Origin: Amphritea atlantica
Lineage (GTDB): Bacteria > Pseudomonadota > Gammaproteobacteria > Pseudomonadales > Balneatricaceae
Length of the DNA stretch: 64,000 nucleotides
Direction of reading: 5' to 3'
Assembly: GCA_024397875.1 (NCBI GenBank)
Contig: CP073344.1
Coordinates: forward strand, 2,037,001-2,101,000
The notes below the pieces were generated by a model. It did not search any database, was not told where the DNA came from, and saw nothing but the letters and a program-made list of their open reading frames with translations. Position numbers and translations under genes: made by a program. Positions 28,960-38,394 of this stretch are shown piece by piece (the stretch's first letter is position 1; each line of letters opens with the position of its first letter).

Positions 28960-29916
28960 TTACTGTGCCGCTTCCAGGCACTTTTCCAGGCGATCCAGCG
29001 TTTCCATTGCCGGGTAGCACTGACTCAGACTGGAGTTTGGCTCACGACCTTCGCGGATAGCAGCAAAAAACTCTCGATCCTGCAGTTCGATACCATTGAA
29101 AGAAACCGCTACACCGGAAAGGTCTATCGGGTTGCCCTTGCCGTCTTCCAGGTCATCGTAACGGGCAATATAAGTACCGTTGTCACAGATATAGCGGAAG
29201 AAGGTACCGAAAGGACCATCGTTGTTGAATGACAAAGAAAGGGTACACAGGGCACCGCTTGGAACTTTCATACCGATACTCATATCCAGCGCTATCCCCA
29301 GATCAGGATGGATCGGACCCTGCATCGCCTGAACCTGACTCGCTGTTTCGCCCGTCTGATACTGGAACAGGTCAACCGTATGGCAGGCATGGTGCCACAG
29401 CAGATGGTCAGTCCATGAACGGGCTTCACCTTTAGCGTTAGTATTAGTTCGACGGAAAAAATAAGTCTGCACATCCATCTGCAGAACGTTCAGTTCACCC
29501 GCCTGAATTTTATTATGAATCCACTGATGGCTTGGGTTAAAACGACGTGTGTGGCCCGCCATCGCGACCAGACCGGTCTCTTTCTGCAACGCCACGATCT
29601 CTTTAGCATCTTCAATTTTATCCGCCATCGGGATCTCAGTCTGAACGTGCTTTCCGGCTTTCAGGCACTGCTTAACCTGTTCCGCATGCATCTGAGTCGG
29701 AGTCGCCAGAATTACACAATCCACATCATCCCGGGCAAGGCTCTCAGCCAGATCAGTCGTGTAATGAGGGATGTTATGCTCAGCGGCAAAGGCTTTAATT
29801 TTCTCTAAATTAGAGCTGCCAACAACGGAAACAACTTCTGCATCTTCAATGGCATTGATCGCTTCCAGATGCTTCATACCAAAAGCGCCTGCCGCGCCTG
29901 CAATACATACTCTCAT
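28960..29916 (-). CDS. ligC: 4-carboxy-2-hydroxymuconate-6-semialdehyde dehydrogenase LigC
   Basis: The protein is 318 aa, close to Sphingobium LigC (about 315). The Gfo/Idh/MocA-type Rossmann loop is IAGAAGAFGMKHL. Strongly conserved LigC segments are ILATPTQMHAEQV, MAGHTRRFNPSHQWIHNKI, SWTDHLLWHHACHTVDLF and LSLSFNNDGPFGTFFRYICD. The enzyme oxidises the cyclic hemiacetal of the ring-cleavage product to 2-pyrone-4,6-dicarboxylate with NADP+. The start at 29916 has GGAGAGAG four bases upstream; an in-frame start 33 bases earlier is less likely. It heads the operon with the aldo/keto reductase, TRAP genes and hemerythrin. Confidence 0.96.
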   Translation of the reverse strand: MRVCIAGAAGAFGMKHLEAINAIEDAEVVSVVGSSNLEKIKAFAAEHNIPHYTTDLAESLARDDVDCVILATPTQMHAEQVKQCLKAGKHVQTEIPMADKIEDAKEIVALQKETGLVAMAGHTRRFNPSHQWIHNKIQAGELNVLQMDVQTYFFRRTNTNAKGEARSWTDHLLWHHACHTVDLFQYQTGETASQVQAMQGPIHPDLGIALDMSIGMKVPSGALCTLSLSFNNDGPFGTFFRYICDNGTYIARYDDLEDGKGNPIDLSGVAVSFNGIELQDREFFAAIREGREPNSSLSQCYPAMETLDRLEKCLEAAQ

Positions 29917-30117
29917 CGAACTCTCTCCAGTTTGTCTTAACCCGACCATCCCGTTTTATTCCACCTGAAGATACCAGAGCGTCATATAAGGAACGGGATA
30001 TTGCTTAACATATTAAACAAATACCAATTTACACTATAACAAAACTACCACCGGGCAACTGAACTGGATAATCCATTAACCGGAACAGCTATTCGTTTTT
30101 TATATAGAGCTGTTTTT

Positions 30118-31338
30118 TTATTGATCTTCAAGGTCCACGCCATGATCCGAATCATTCAGCATTTTAATGAACACAGACTGCGTCGCTGTTGGCTTCCAGC
30201 TGCTTCTTACCGTAATACCTATGGGCCTGTAGGCGTGTGAAACCTCATAAGGAACTGCCTTAAAAACGCCCATAGATAGTTCATGTTGTATCTGATGCTC
30301 TGAAATCATCGTCAGACGATCGCTGCCCGTCAACAGGGAGCGAACCAGAACCTGAGAGCCAGTTTCAACCAGTCTGGAAGGCACATCCAGACCGGCTTCG
30401 GTGAAGGTCGACTCGAAAATAGCCCGGGTAGGCGTCCCCTGCCCCGGCACCACCCACGGATAGCGCTGCAACGTTTCAAGGGTGACATGTTCTTCGCGGC
30501 AAAGTGGATGATCAGGGCGGGCTACAATCTCAACCGGCGAGGAAAACAACTCTTCCTGAATCACATCATCGGCGGGCACAGGAAAGCGCAACGCCCCCAG
30601 CAAGAGATCGATATCACCATGTCGCAGGTGATATAGCAGATCATCATAGGGACCGTCGTTGACCCGGATTCTGAAGTCCGGGTAGCTGCGTGAAAACGCT
30701 ATAATCGCCTTCGGCAGTAAAGATGTCCGGGCAAGGGGCATACTGCCGATTACCAGTTGACCAACCTCGCGGTTATGTAACGCATCAATCTCATCCCTGC
30801 CCTGACTAATCTCAGAAAATGCAAGCTTACTGGAGCGCGCTAACGCCCTGGCGGCCTTACTTGAACTAATCCCAGTACTGGTTTTCTCAAACAGAACCAC
30901 ACCCAGCAGCGCTTCCAGCTCCCGGGCGGCACGATGCAGTGAAGATTGCGATATCCCGAGGTTGCGCCCGGCGATACTGAAGTTGTGTGCTTCGGTTACG
31001 GCGACCAGCGCCCGCAACTGAGTCGTTGTCAGCATCTGCAGCAGATGCGCCGGCTGGGATTTACTGCCGCCTAAGCGTACCGCCCCCCGCAATCCTTCTA
31101 ACACCATATCCAGTGCCCGCCGGATACGCAGCGCAAAAACCTCTCCGGATTCGCTAACATACATACCATCGCTGCGCCGACTGAACAGCGAGGTTCCCAG
31201 CGTGGTCTCAAGCTTGGCAATCGCCTGCGTTATTGCAGGCTGTGACAGAAATACCCGCTCAGACGCTTTACTGATACTTTTGCACTCTACGACCTCGAGA
31301 AAAACCCTGAGGTGTCTTATATTCGGTATCTCAAACAC
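30118..31338 (-). CDS. LysR-type regulator with two tandem HTH domains, likely regulator of the protocatechuate 4,5-cleavage genes
   Basis: The protein is 406 aa, about 100 longer than ordinary LysR proteins. Residues 5-65 are a first LysR HTH (LRVFLEVVECKSISKASERV, FLSQPAITQAIAKLE). Residues 100-160 are a second one (LRALVAVTEAHNFSIAGRN, GISQSSLHRAARELEALLG). The effector-binding domain follows from about 190 (GQLVIGSMPLARTSLLP). GTG at 31338 is chosen because GGAGGG lies eight bases upstream; the frame is open further upstream but without LysR character. It is divergent from ligJ by 222 bp. LigR/PmdR-type LysR proteins control such pathways, and a pathway intermediate is the likely effector. 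Confidence 0.88.
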   Translation of the reverse strand: MFEIPNIRHLRVFLEVVECKSISKASERVFLSQPAITQAIAKLETTLGTSLFSRRSDGMYVSESGEVFALRIRRALDMVLEGLRGAVRLGGSKSQPAHLLQMLTTTQLRALVAVTEAHNFSIAGRNLGISQSSLHRAARELEALLGVVLFEKTSTGISSSKAARALARSSKLAFSEISQGRDEIDALHNREVGQLVIGSMPLARTSLLPKAIIAFSRSYPDFRIRVNDGPYDDLLYHLRHGDIDLLLGALRFPVPADDVIQEELFSSPVEIVARPDHPLCREEHVTLETLQRYPWVVPGQGTPTRAIFESTFTEAGLDVPSRLVETGSQVLVRSLLTGSDRLTMISEHQIQHELSMGVFKAVPYEVSHAYRPIGITVRSSWKPTATQSVFIKMLNDSDHGVDLEDQ

Positions 31339-31560
31339 GTACAACGCCCTCCAAAAATCTACTAATAAAACATAGTCTATATCAAAAACTAATACCATAG
31401 CTTTAAAAACTGAATAGCCATAAGTGGGTGTTTCAGAATACCTTTGAGTTATATTTGCTAGTTTCCCTATGTAGACTACGCCTATCAGGCAACTCGCTTG
31501 CAGGTTTTTCCTATAGGTAATTCTGGCAGCACACAATAAACAGGTATGAGAGAACCGAAG

Positions 31561-32577
31561 ATGATTATCGACTGTCATGGACACTACACCACAACGCCTC
31601 CCGGCGTAGGCAAATATCGCGACCAGCAAAAAGCAGCTATAGCTAAGGACCCATCATTCAAAGGTGAAAAAGGTAAAGTAGTCGTCAGTGATGATGAGAT
31701 CATCGAAAGCATCGAAAATAACCAGCTACGCCTGCAACAGGAGCGCGGCACCGACCTGACCATATTCTCTCCACGTGCCAGCTGGATGGGTCATCATATA
31801 GGTAACGAATACACCAGCCAGTACTGGACCGAACATCAGAATGACCTGATCAAGCGTGTCTGCGACCTGTTCCCAAAAAACTTTGCCCCGGTTGCGCAGC
31901 TACCGCAATCTCCCGGTGTTGATCCGGCGAAATCGGTTGCTGAACTGGTACGTACTGTTGAGCAGATGGGTTTTATCGGTTGCAACCTGAACCCGGACCC
32001 ATCCGGCGGTCACTGGCAGGATGCGTCCCTGGCTGATCGCTCCTTCTATCCTCTGTATGAAAAAATGTGCGAGCTTGACGTTCCGGCAATGATTCACGTC
32101 AGTGCGTCCTGCAATGACTGCTTCCATACCACCGGATCCCACTACCTGGGCGCTGATACAACGGGCTTTCAGCAACTGGTCATGTCAGATGTGTTTAAAG
32201 ACTTCCCTGAACTAAAAATCATCATACCACATGGTGGCGGCGCAGTGCCTTACCACTGGGGTCGTTTCCGCGGTCTGATGCAGGATCAGGGCTATGAGCC
32301 ATTGGAGATCTCTGCCCTGAAAAATATCTATTTCGATACCTGCGTTTATCATCAGAAAGGCATCGACCTGCTGCTGGATATTATTCCTACAGAAAATATC
32401 CTGTTTGCATCAGAGATGATCGGCGCTGTTCGCGGCATCGACCCGGAAACAGGTCATTACTTCGATGACACCAAGCGTTATATCGACAATAACGCCCTGC
32501 TGTCAGCCGAACAGAAGCAGATGATATTTGAAGGCAACGCTCGACGTGTATTCAGCCGTCTGAAGATTGTTGAGTAA
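31561..32577 (+). CDS. ligJ: 4-oxalomesaconate hydratase LigJ
   Basis: The protein is 338 aa. It belongs to the amidohydrolase_2 fold, with MIIDCHGHY giving the metal-binding HxH at the start. It matches LigJ across its length: TIFSPRASWMGHH, FIGCNLNPDPSGGHW, DVPAMIHVSASCN, IIIPHGGGAVPYHWGRFRGL and SEMIGAVRGIDPETGHYFDDTKRYID. The enzyme adds water to 4-oxalomesaconate giving 4-carboxy-4-hydroxy-2-oxoadipate. The start at 31561 aligns with the family; an ATG 15 bases earlier is possible. First gene of ligJ-ligK-galD-ligI, divergent from the tandem-HTH regulator. Confidence 0.96.
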   Translation: MIIDCHGHYTTTPPGVGKYRDQQKAAIAKDPSFKGEKGKVVVSDDEIIESIENNQLRLQQERGTDLTIFSPRASWMGHHIGNEYTSQYWTEHQNDLIKRVCDLFPKNFAPVAQLPQSPGVDPAKSVAELVRTVEQMGFIGCNLNPDPSGGHWQDASLADRSFYPLYEKMCELDVPAMIHVSASCNDCFHTTGSHYLGADTTGFQQLVMSDVFKDFPELKIIIPHGGGAVPYHWGRFRGLMQDQGYEPLEISALKNIYFDTCVYHQKGIDLLLDIIPTENILFASEMIGAVRGIDPETGHYFDDTKRYIDNNALLSAEQKQMIFEGNARRVFSRLKIVE

Positions 32578-32621
32578 TCACAGCGTGGCATATTCAGGTC
32601 TGATGATTTAGGAGAACAATT

Positions 32622-33299
32622 ATGCAAGAGAATGTCGTTGTACAAAATATTGAGCGCGCCGATCCCGCGGTTATAGAAGCACTGGGAAAGTGCGGCGTTG
32701 CTACCGTACATGAAGCGCAGGGTCGCCGTGGCCTGCTGGCCGATCATCTGCGTCCGATTCAGATGGACGTCACTATTGCCGGATCCGCTATTACCATCTC
32801 AGGTGCGGCTGGCGATAACTGGATGATGCATGTAGCGATTGAACAGTGCAAAGAGGGAGATATTATGGTGTTTGCCCCAACCTCCCCATCAAACTTTGGT
32901 TTTTTTGGTGATCTGCTGGCCACCTCTGCACAGGCTCGTGGAGTTGTCGGCCTGATCATTGATGGCGGTGTGCGTGATACCCGCGACCTGCGCAAGATGA
33001 ACTTCCCTGTCTGGTCAAAGCATGTCTTTGCACAGGGCACCATCAAAGAAACCCTGGGCTCAGTCAATATTCCGATGGTCTGCGCTGATGAGATCGTCAA
33101 CCCAGGCGATATCATCATCGCCGATGACGATGGCGTCGTTGTGGTTCGCCGCGAAGAAGCGGAAGAAGTTCTGGCTGAAGCACGGGCACGCGAAGCACGG
33201 GAAGAGGAAAAACGCGTCCGTATGGCCAACGGCGAACTGGGACTGGATATCTACAACATGCGCCCACGGCTGGAAGAGAAAGGTCTGAAATATGTCTGA
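32622..33299 (+). CDS. ligK: 4-carboxy-4-hydroxy-2-oxoadipate aldolase LigK (RraA-like fold)
   Basis: The protein is 225 aa, typical for class II HMG/CHA aldolases. The metal and substrate motif is [21 protein letters not shown] followed by [17 protein letters not shown], with Arg and Asp ligands. The C-terminal helix rich in Glu/Arg ([20 protein letters not shown]) is longer than in RraA and typical of LigK/ProA-type aldolases. It splits 4-carboxy-4-hydroxy-2-oxoadipate into pyruvate and oxaloacetate. TTAGGAG precedes the ATG. It overlaps the next gene by eight bases. Confidence 0.96.
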   Translation: MQENVVVQNIERADPAVIEALGKCGVATVHEAQGRRGLLADHLRPIQMDVTIAGSAITISGAAGDNWMMHVAIEQCKEGDIMVFAPTSPSNFGFFGDLLATSAQARGVVGLIIDGGVRDTRDLRKMNFPVWSKHVFAQGTIKETLGSVNIPMVCADEIVNPGDIIIADDDGVVVVRREEAEEVLAEARAREAREEEKRVRMANGELGLDIYNMRPRLEEKGLKYV

Positions 33300-34350
33300 T
33301 TCAGCGCGCTGCATGTGGATGCGGGGCGGTACCTCTAAAGGCGCCTACTTCCTCGCTGAAGATCTGCCATCGGATACGGTGGAGCGGGATAACTTCCTGC
33401 TTACCATCATGGGTTCTCCAGACCCTCGTCAGATTGACGGTATCGGCGGAGCTGACCCACTGACATCGAAAGTCGCGGTCGTTAAAAAATCCGGACGCCC
33501 GAATGTTGATGTCGATTATCTTTTCCTTCAGGTATTTGTCGATCAGGCAACCGTGACAGATGCCCAGAACTGCGGCAACATTCTGGCTGGCGTAGGTCCG
33601 TTTGCAATTGAGCGCGGCCTGGTCGATGTCACCGGAGATGTCACCTCTGTTGCAATCTATATGGAAAATACCGGGCAGATTGCCATTGAGGAGGTACCGA
33701 CTCCTAATGGTAAGGTAAGTTATCGGGGTGATGCACGTATTGATGGGGTCCCGGGCACCGCAAGCGCCATCCCCGTCACGTTCAAGGATACCGCAGGCTC
33801 AAGTTGTGGTGCTCTGCTGCCGACGGGAAACCAGGTAGACATCATCGATGGCGTCCCTGTCACCTGTATCGATAACGGTATGCCTGTTGTCGTTATGGCG
33901 GCAGAAGATCTGGGTATCAGCGGAACCGAAACACGGGAACAGCTGGAGCAGAATGAAGCACTGAAGTCACGCCTCGAATCGATCCGCTTGCAGGCCGGTC
34001 CAATGATGAATCTGGGTGATGTCACCCACAAATCGGTACCGAAAATGAGCATGGTCAGCCGGGCAACTCAGGGCGGTTCAATCTCAACCCGCACCTTTAT
34101 CCCCCATCGTTGCCACGCTTCGATAGGTGTACTGGGTGCAGTCAGCGTTGCGACTGCCTGCATTCTGCCAGACTCCCCAGCACATGTACTGGCAGACATT
34201 CCTGAGGGCACAACTAAAACGATGCCGGTTGAACACCCTATCGGTGAGATGACCGTTATTCTGACGATGAATGAACAGGGCGAAGCAGAAAGTGCTGCGA
34301 TCTTACGAACCGCCCGCAAACTGTTTGATGGCGAAGTGTTTGCCAGCTGA
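33292..34350 (+). CDS. galD: 4-oxalomesaconate tautomerase (GalD/LigU type, PrpF family)
   Basis: The protein is 352 aa. It has PrpF-family hallmarks: [14 protein letters not shown] at the start, [33 protein letters not shown], and the second-half motif [36 protein letters not shown] lies near residue 270. This diaminopimelate-epimerase-like two-domain protein isomerises the keto/enol or double-bond form of oxalomesaconate between the LigI and LigJ steps. It starts inside the ligK end, so the two are translationally coupled. Confidence 0.93.
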   Translation: MSDSARCMWMRGGTSKGAYFLAEDLPSDTVERDNFLLTIMGSPDPRQIDGIGGADPLTSKVAVVKKSGRPNVDVDYLFLQVFVDQATVTDAQNCGNILAGVGPFAIERGLVDVTGDVTSVAIYMENTGQIAIEEVPTPNGKVSYRGDARIDGVPGTASAIPVTFKDTAGSSCGALLPTGNQVDIIDGVPVTCIDNGMPVVVMAAEDLGISGTETREQLEQNEALKSRLESIRLQAGPMMNLGDVTHKSVPKMSMVSRATQGGSISTRTFIPHRCHASIGVLGAVSVATACILPDSPAHVLADIPEGTTKTMPVEHPIGEMTVILTMNEQGEAESAAILRTARKLFDGEVFAS

Positions 34351-34411
34351 GTTTATGTCAACTGACTCCCTGCAAACCACGCCTTTTACAACACAAGAAC
34401 AGGAATAAAAA

Positions 34412-35284
34412 ATGGACGCCGATTACCTTCCATTCCACCCCAGCCCGAGCAAGCCTGCGTTTAAAGCGCCCGCCGGAGCTGTTGATGCTCACTGTCACGT
34501 TTTTGGACCAGCGGATAAATTCCCCTACCACCCAAAACGTAAATACACGCCATGTGATGCATCTAAAGAACAACTCTTCGCACTGCGAGACTATCTGGGC
34601 TTTGAACGTAATGTCATCGTTCAGGCTTCATGCCACGGTACCGATAATGCGGCGCTGTTAGACGCACTGAATACTGCAGGTGAGCTGGCTCGCGGTGTTG
34701 CCGTTGTCGACCCTGCTATCAGCATGGAAGAACTGAAAGAGATGCATGAAGCCGGTGTCCGGGCGGTGCGCTTTAATTTCGTTAAGCGTCTGGTTGATAG
34801 CACGCCAAAAGAAGTATTCCTCAGCGTAGCAGAGAAGATTAAGCAGCTTGACTGGCATATCGTCGTTTATTTTGAAGCACCGGATCTTGAAGATCTGATC
34901 CCGTTCCTGAAACAGCTGGACACCACCATCGTGGTTGACCATATGGGTCGTCCGGATGTTGCGAACGGCGTTGATCACGAAGACTTCCAGCGCTTTATCA
35001 GCCTGATGGCTGACAATCCTAACGTCTGGACCAAAGTCAGCTGCCCCGAGCGTCTGACCCTTCAGGCACCAGACTACAGCGATGTCGTCCCCTTTGCCCG
35101 TACCCTGGTTGAGAAATTTCCCGATCGCGTACTCTGGGGAACCGACTGGCCGCACCCAAACATGAAATCCCATGTGCCGGATGATGGCAAGCTGGTCGAT
35201 GTTATCCCAATGATCGCACCGACAAAAGAACTGCAGCAAGCGTTACTGATTGATAACCCGATGCGACTCTATTGGGCTGAATAA
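34412..35284 (+). CDS. ligI: 2-pyrone-4,6-dicarboxylate lactonase LigI
   Basis: The protein is 290 aa, within the usual range. VDAHCHVFGPADKFPY gives the N-terminal HxH. KRKYTPCDA, GVRAVRFNFVKRLVD, VVYFEAPDL, VVDHMGRPD and LWGTDWPHPNMK follow the LigI family in order; the Asp of GTDWPHP is the catalytic base. The enzyme hydrolyses 2-pyrone-4,6-dicarboxylate to 4-oxalomesaconate without a metal. AGGAATAAAAA precedes the ATG. It is the last gene of the plus-strand pathway operon, followed by a strong terminator. Confidence 0.96.
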   Translation: MDADYLPFHPSPSKPAFKAPAGAVDAHCHVFGPADKFPYHPKRKYTPCDASKEQLFALRDYLGFERNVIVQASCHGTDNAALLDALNTAGELARGVAVVDPAISMEELKEMHEAGVRAVRFNFVKRLVDSTPKEVFLSVAEKIKQLDWHIVVYFEAPDLEDLIPFLKQLDTTIVVDHMGRPDVANGVDHEDFQRFISLMADNPNVWTKVSCPERLTLQAPDYSDVVPFARTLVEKFPDRVLWGTDWPHPNMKSHVPDDGKLVDVIPMIAPTKELQQALLIDNPMRLYWAE

Positions 35285-35357
35285 CCCCCTTTAGATCGCT
35301 TGCGGGAAACACTAATTCTCCGTGTCCCTCATTGATACACTCTGTTGTATCGGTGTT

Positions 35358-35383
35358 AAAGGCCTCGATTCAGAGGCCTTTTT
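35358..35383 (+). terminator. Intrinsic terminator after ligI
   Basis: AAAGGCCTC-GATTCA-GAGGCCTTT is a perfect nine-base stem with a T-run. Confidence 0.93.
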
Positions 35384-35718
35384 ATTGTTTTTCCCGCCCC
35401 GCAACACCGTTTATGGTGATGCATTTCTTACTAACCGGAACGCTGCACAGTTGCAAACAACAGCCTTTTCAGCAAGCGAATCAGGAAGAGCGATGTTTGC
35501 GTAGCGGCACCATCACTCAGATTTATTATAAAAACGGATCTAAAGATCGGGGTGCTTTACCCACGCCGATGGAACCCACACCGTCTGGTTTTTATTCGCC
35601 GAAGAGGATTATTAAAACTCAACCCGCAATTGAGAAGGAAAAATCTATATCAGCAGCGACCTGGCAGCACGATATGTCCGGAGACTGTCATAACCTGAGC
35701 AGCGGTCTGTCTGCCCTT
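35384..35718. other. Intergenic region between ligI and the MFS gene
   Basis: About 335 bp. A long open frame (35332-35859) crosses the ligI terminator and runs antisense into the MFS gene, so I do not accept it. I see no other structure. Confidence 0.5.
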
Positions 35719-36894
35719 TTACTCAGGCGGTTTACGATGCGTTTCAGCAACAGCTTTGACCACAAACGCACTGCCCAGCAACCCAAGAAAGCCAATACTA
35801 CAAGTGGCCACGGCCAAACCGGCCAGCTTAACCATAAAGCCTATGATCAACGGACCTGAAGTCACACCCACGTCGGCAAACAAACGCCAGATGCCGATAA
35901 AGCCCCCACGATTTCTCTGAGGCGCCAGATCTGACCCCATAGTCATAATAACGCCTGCGGAAACACCGTTACCCAGGCCCATCAGCAAGGCGATCAGGAT
36001 GAGGCTCCACAACCCCTCGGCTAACGGCAACAAGCTGATACTCATACCCAGCAGCACAAGACTGGTAATAAAGATGGGTTTACGGCCAATACGATCACTC
36101 AGACTTCCGGCCGGATAAAACAGCAGCGTATCAATGATGGCCCCCGCTGAGATGGCGATACCGATACTGGTTTCATCCAGCATCAGAGCCGCCCCTGTCA
36201 GAGGCAGCAGAAGCGCCCTTGAAGAACGCACCAGCATGAGTGCAAATGACGCAACACCCGCCGTCAGAAACACCTTACGGTTATCGACAAGAGCATCACG
36301 CAGTGCAATAACACTGTGGCTGTCATGCCCCTGAGGTTTTGTATAGGAAACCCAGCGCACAACACACAAGACCACAAGTAACGAGCAGATAGCGAATACT
36401 CCCAGTGTTACCTGATAGCCCTGTGCGGCAATTAGCATACCAGCCAATAACGGGCCTATAACATTACCCAGGCGAATGGTTCCGGCAGACAGGGCCATCA
36501 CTCTGCCCCGCTCTTCAATAGTCGAGGCATCGGTAATAAAAGAGATACGCCCCACCAGCCAGCTACCATGAGCCAGCCCAAGTAACAGTGCTGTTGAAAT
36601 TAATACCGGCATCGTCGGAAACTGAGACATCAGCAACAGTGCTACAACAGAGGCAAACGCGGCACCAAGCATCACCCGTTTATCACCGAATCGTGCCAGT
36701 AGCAAACCCGCAGGCAGATCCGCCAGCATCATCCCGATACCTTTAAGGCCAATAATCATCGCCGATTGGGCCAGTGTTCCTCCAATAGCCAGCACATAGA
36801 GGGGTAAAACAACCAGCATCGCCTGCTGAACAATGGACACAATGGCAGAGGGGCAAACCACTGGCAGAAAAAATTTACGCAGTATCCTGGTCAC
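35719..36894 (-). CDS. Major facilitator superfamily transporter
   Basis: The protein is 391 aa with about twelve hydrophobic segments. The loop 2-3 motif is GLLLARFGDKRVMLG near residue 65, and the repeat in the second half is SLSDRIGRKPIFI near 265, both variants of the MFS motif G-x-x-D-R-x-G-R-R. The length fits drug:H+ or sugar/aromatic efflux and uptake families; the substrate cannot be read. The start is GTG with an AGG six bases upstream. Its position next to the lig genes suggests but does not show a link to aromatic acids. Confidence 0.9.
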   Translation of the reverse strand: MTRILRKFFLPVVCPSAIVSIVQQAMLVVLPLYVLAIGGTLAQSAMIIGLKGIGMMLADLPAGLLLARFGDKRVMLGAAFASVVALLLMSQFPTMPVLISTALLLGLAHGSWLVGRISFITDASTIEERGRVMALSAGTIRLGNVIGPLLAGMLIAAQGYQVTLGVFAICSLLVVLCVVRWVSYTKPQGHDSHSVIALRDALVDNRKVFLTAGVASFALMLVRSSRALLLPLTGAALMLDETSIGIAISAGAIIDTLLFYPAGSLSDRIGRKPIFITSLVLLGMSISLLPLAEGLWSLILIALLMGLGNGVSAGVIMTMGSDLAPQRNRGGFIGIWRLFADVGVTSGPLIIGFMVKLAGLAVATCSIGFLGLLGSAFVVKAVAETHRKPPE

Positions 36895-37173
36895 AATAAA
36901 CCTGTCTTATAGAGATTAAGCGGTGAACGACAAAAGCGCAGCTGAGTGACAATTATAGTGAGCTGACCTGAGGGAAACGACTCAATATATGTCGATAGCA
37001 ATAGAATAATTCGATTAGCTATCGTCCTGCTGAATCCCGGCCTCTATTTAATCATTTATTTCAGAAAATAAGATGAGTTTTTCTAACCTATTATTCAAAA
37101 ATTACTCGTTTGTATGATGTCAGACCAAAGTCTAAAATAGCGTCTAAACTTAAACATACAAAGGAATATGACC

Positions 37174-37356
37174 ATGAGCAAGTACATATATACCGATCAA
37201 TCTGCTGATTATGACCTGAATAAAATTGTTGCAGAAGCTGACCGCATGCGCGCCGAATATCTGATAGAAACTGTTTCCTATATCGCTAAAAAAATATCCA
37301 GTCTGCTTTCTGCTGAACTGCCTGAGTTCATTCCAGGACCACTGGCTCACCGCTAA
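37174..37356 (+). CDS. Small protein (60 aa) of unknown function
   Basis: ATG at 37174 has AAGGAA seven bases upstream; the ATG at 37168 is too close to it. The protein begins MSKYIYTDQSADYDLNKI, and AEADRMRAEYLIETVSYIAKKI forms an amphipathic helix. The R-x-R-A-E pattern before a helix recalls small proteobacterial proteins of the RSP_7527/YjiS type. An inverted repeat overlaps the stop codon. The upstream region holds a plausible promoter. Confidence 0.55.
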   Translation: MSKYIYTDQSADYDLNKIVAEADRMRAEYLIETVSYIAKKISSLLSAELPEFIPGPLAHR

Positions 37357-37366
37357 GAGAGCCAGT
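37341..37366. terminator. Hairpin at the end of the small gene
   Basis: ACTGGCTC and GAGCCAGT are perfect inverted repeats around a ten-base loop containing the stop codon. There is no clear T-run. Confidence 0.4.
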
Positions 37367-37371
37367 CGTCT

Positions 37372-37755
37372 TCATCTCTCACCTGATAACCGGTCCACAA
37401 TAATATTCAACTGTTCTTCCGGCCCTATCGCCACATCCAGCGAGATATAAGCTATTCTTTTTTTCTGTAGATCAGAGACACAGTCACTATCAGGCTGCCA
37501 CCCCTCTCCTTCAAACTTAATCACCGCATCTGCACGATGCCTCTCAGCCAGCGCTAACAACTCACTCGGATAATGAATCTTTGCTCCATTCATCAGATTA
37601 AGATGATTCCAGGGTTCTTCATCAATATATGCGACCACCTCATACCGGTCTGTTTCAATCAGCGCCTTTGAGAGATGATGGCTGGCGTAGCCAACGTCAA
37701 TAATAATTAACCTTTTAAGCTCGGTTTTTTTAAAGCGCTCAAACCAGGTTAGCAC
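37372..37755 (-). CDS. Hypothetical protein with Rossmann-like N-terminus
   Basis: The protein is 127 aa from a GTG start at 37755 with GGGGTCAGG immediately upstream. KRLIIIDVGYASHHLSKALIE followed by YEVVAYIDEEPWNHLNLMNG resembles the nucleotide-binding N-terminal domain of PglD-like and CoA-binding proteins (a sheet-helix-sheet ending in IDE/D). The remaining part (LLALAERHRADAVIKFEGEGW) fits one more alpha/beta unit. It starts 14 bases after the GlcG-like gene, so the two probably form an operon. Function unknown. Confidence 0.6.
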   Translation of the reverse strand: MLTWFERFKKTELKRLIIIDVGYASHHLSKALIETDRYEVVAYIDEEPWNHLNLMNGAKIHYPSELLALAERHRADAVIKFEGEGWQPDSDCVSDLQKKRIAYISLDVAIGPEEQLNIIVDRLSGER

Positions 37756-37769
37756 ACCCTGACCCCGTC

Positions 37770-38198
37770 TTAAGTTAACGAACTAAGCGCTTCAAGTCCC
37801 GCTTCAGCGCACAGAATATCATCTGGAACTTTCCCACCGGATACACCAATAGCACCGACAACGACACCATCAATCAAAATTGGCAAACCTCCGCCAAACA
37901 GGGCAACTTTTTCATGCTGAGCCAGACCATTCGCCACAATGGGACGCCCATCGAGAATATCAGCCCATTTCTCAGTAGGGGTGCGAAAATTAGCAGCGGT
38001 ATACGCTTTTTTCTCAGCAAAATCCATCGCTGGCATCGGTGCTCCCGGCTCCCGTAGTGAAACCAGTCGGTTGCCAGCGATATCAACCACTACTGCATTC
38101 ATTCTGATACCCAGTTCATTACCTTTATCAATAGCAGCTTTCGCAATCACTAAAGCGGCATCCAGCGTTATTGAAGCTTGCAGATAGGTCTTCTTCAT
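37770..38198 (-). CDS. GlcG/HbpS family protein (DUF336)
   Basis: The protein is 142 aa. LDAALVIAKAAIDKGNELGI, MNAVVVDIAGNRLVSLRE, and the C-terminal GGLPILIDGVVVGAIGVSGG are the family pattern. HbpS-type members bind haem, and GlcG-type members occur with glycolate or aromatic catabolism. There is no signal peptide. The second of two adjacent ATGs (38198) is preferred given GAGAGG just upstream. The role beside the lig genes is unknown. Confidence 0.9.
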   Translation of the reverse strand: MKKTYLQASITLDAALVIAKAAIDKGNELGIRMNAVVVDIAGNRLVSLREPGAPMPAMDFAEKKAYTAANFRTPTEKWADILDGRPIVANGLAQHEKVALFGGGLPILIDGVVVGAIGVSGGKVPDDILCAEAGLEALSSLT

Positions 38199-38394
38199 CA
38201 TCCTCTCTCATTATCTTTGCCGACTGGCTAATTTATAAGTGAAACTCCACCTCAAAAATCAACTAAAGGATCTCAGATATGCCAGGGTAAAGCCTATCTG
38301 TTTTTCTTTTTCTTTATTCAGTTTTGAGATAACAATTGCTTCTGGAAATAGCTTTCATCTATGATCAGCGTTAACAGAACACACAGGAAAGATG

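Noticed and set aside
30064..30118. AACAGCT/AGCTGTT hairpin with T-run as terminator of the tandem-HTH regulator
   Set aside because: The T-run follows on the plus strand, where no gene ends; on the minus strand the stem is not followed by Ts.
31339..31629. N-terminal extension of the tandem-HTH LysR gene by 97 codons
   Set aside because: The extra residues have no LysR character and overlap the ligJ start and the divergent promoter region; GTG at 31338 has a good binding site.
35332..35859. 175-codon open frame after ligI
   Set aside because: It begins before the ligI terminator stem and runs antisense into the MFS gene; no domain or binding site.
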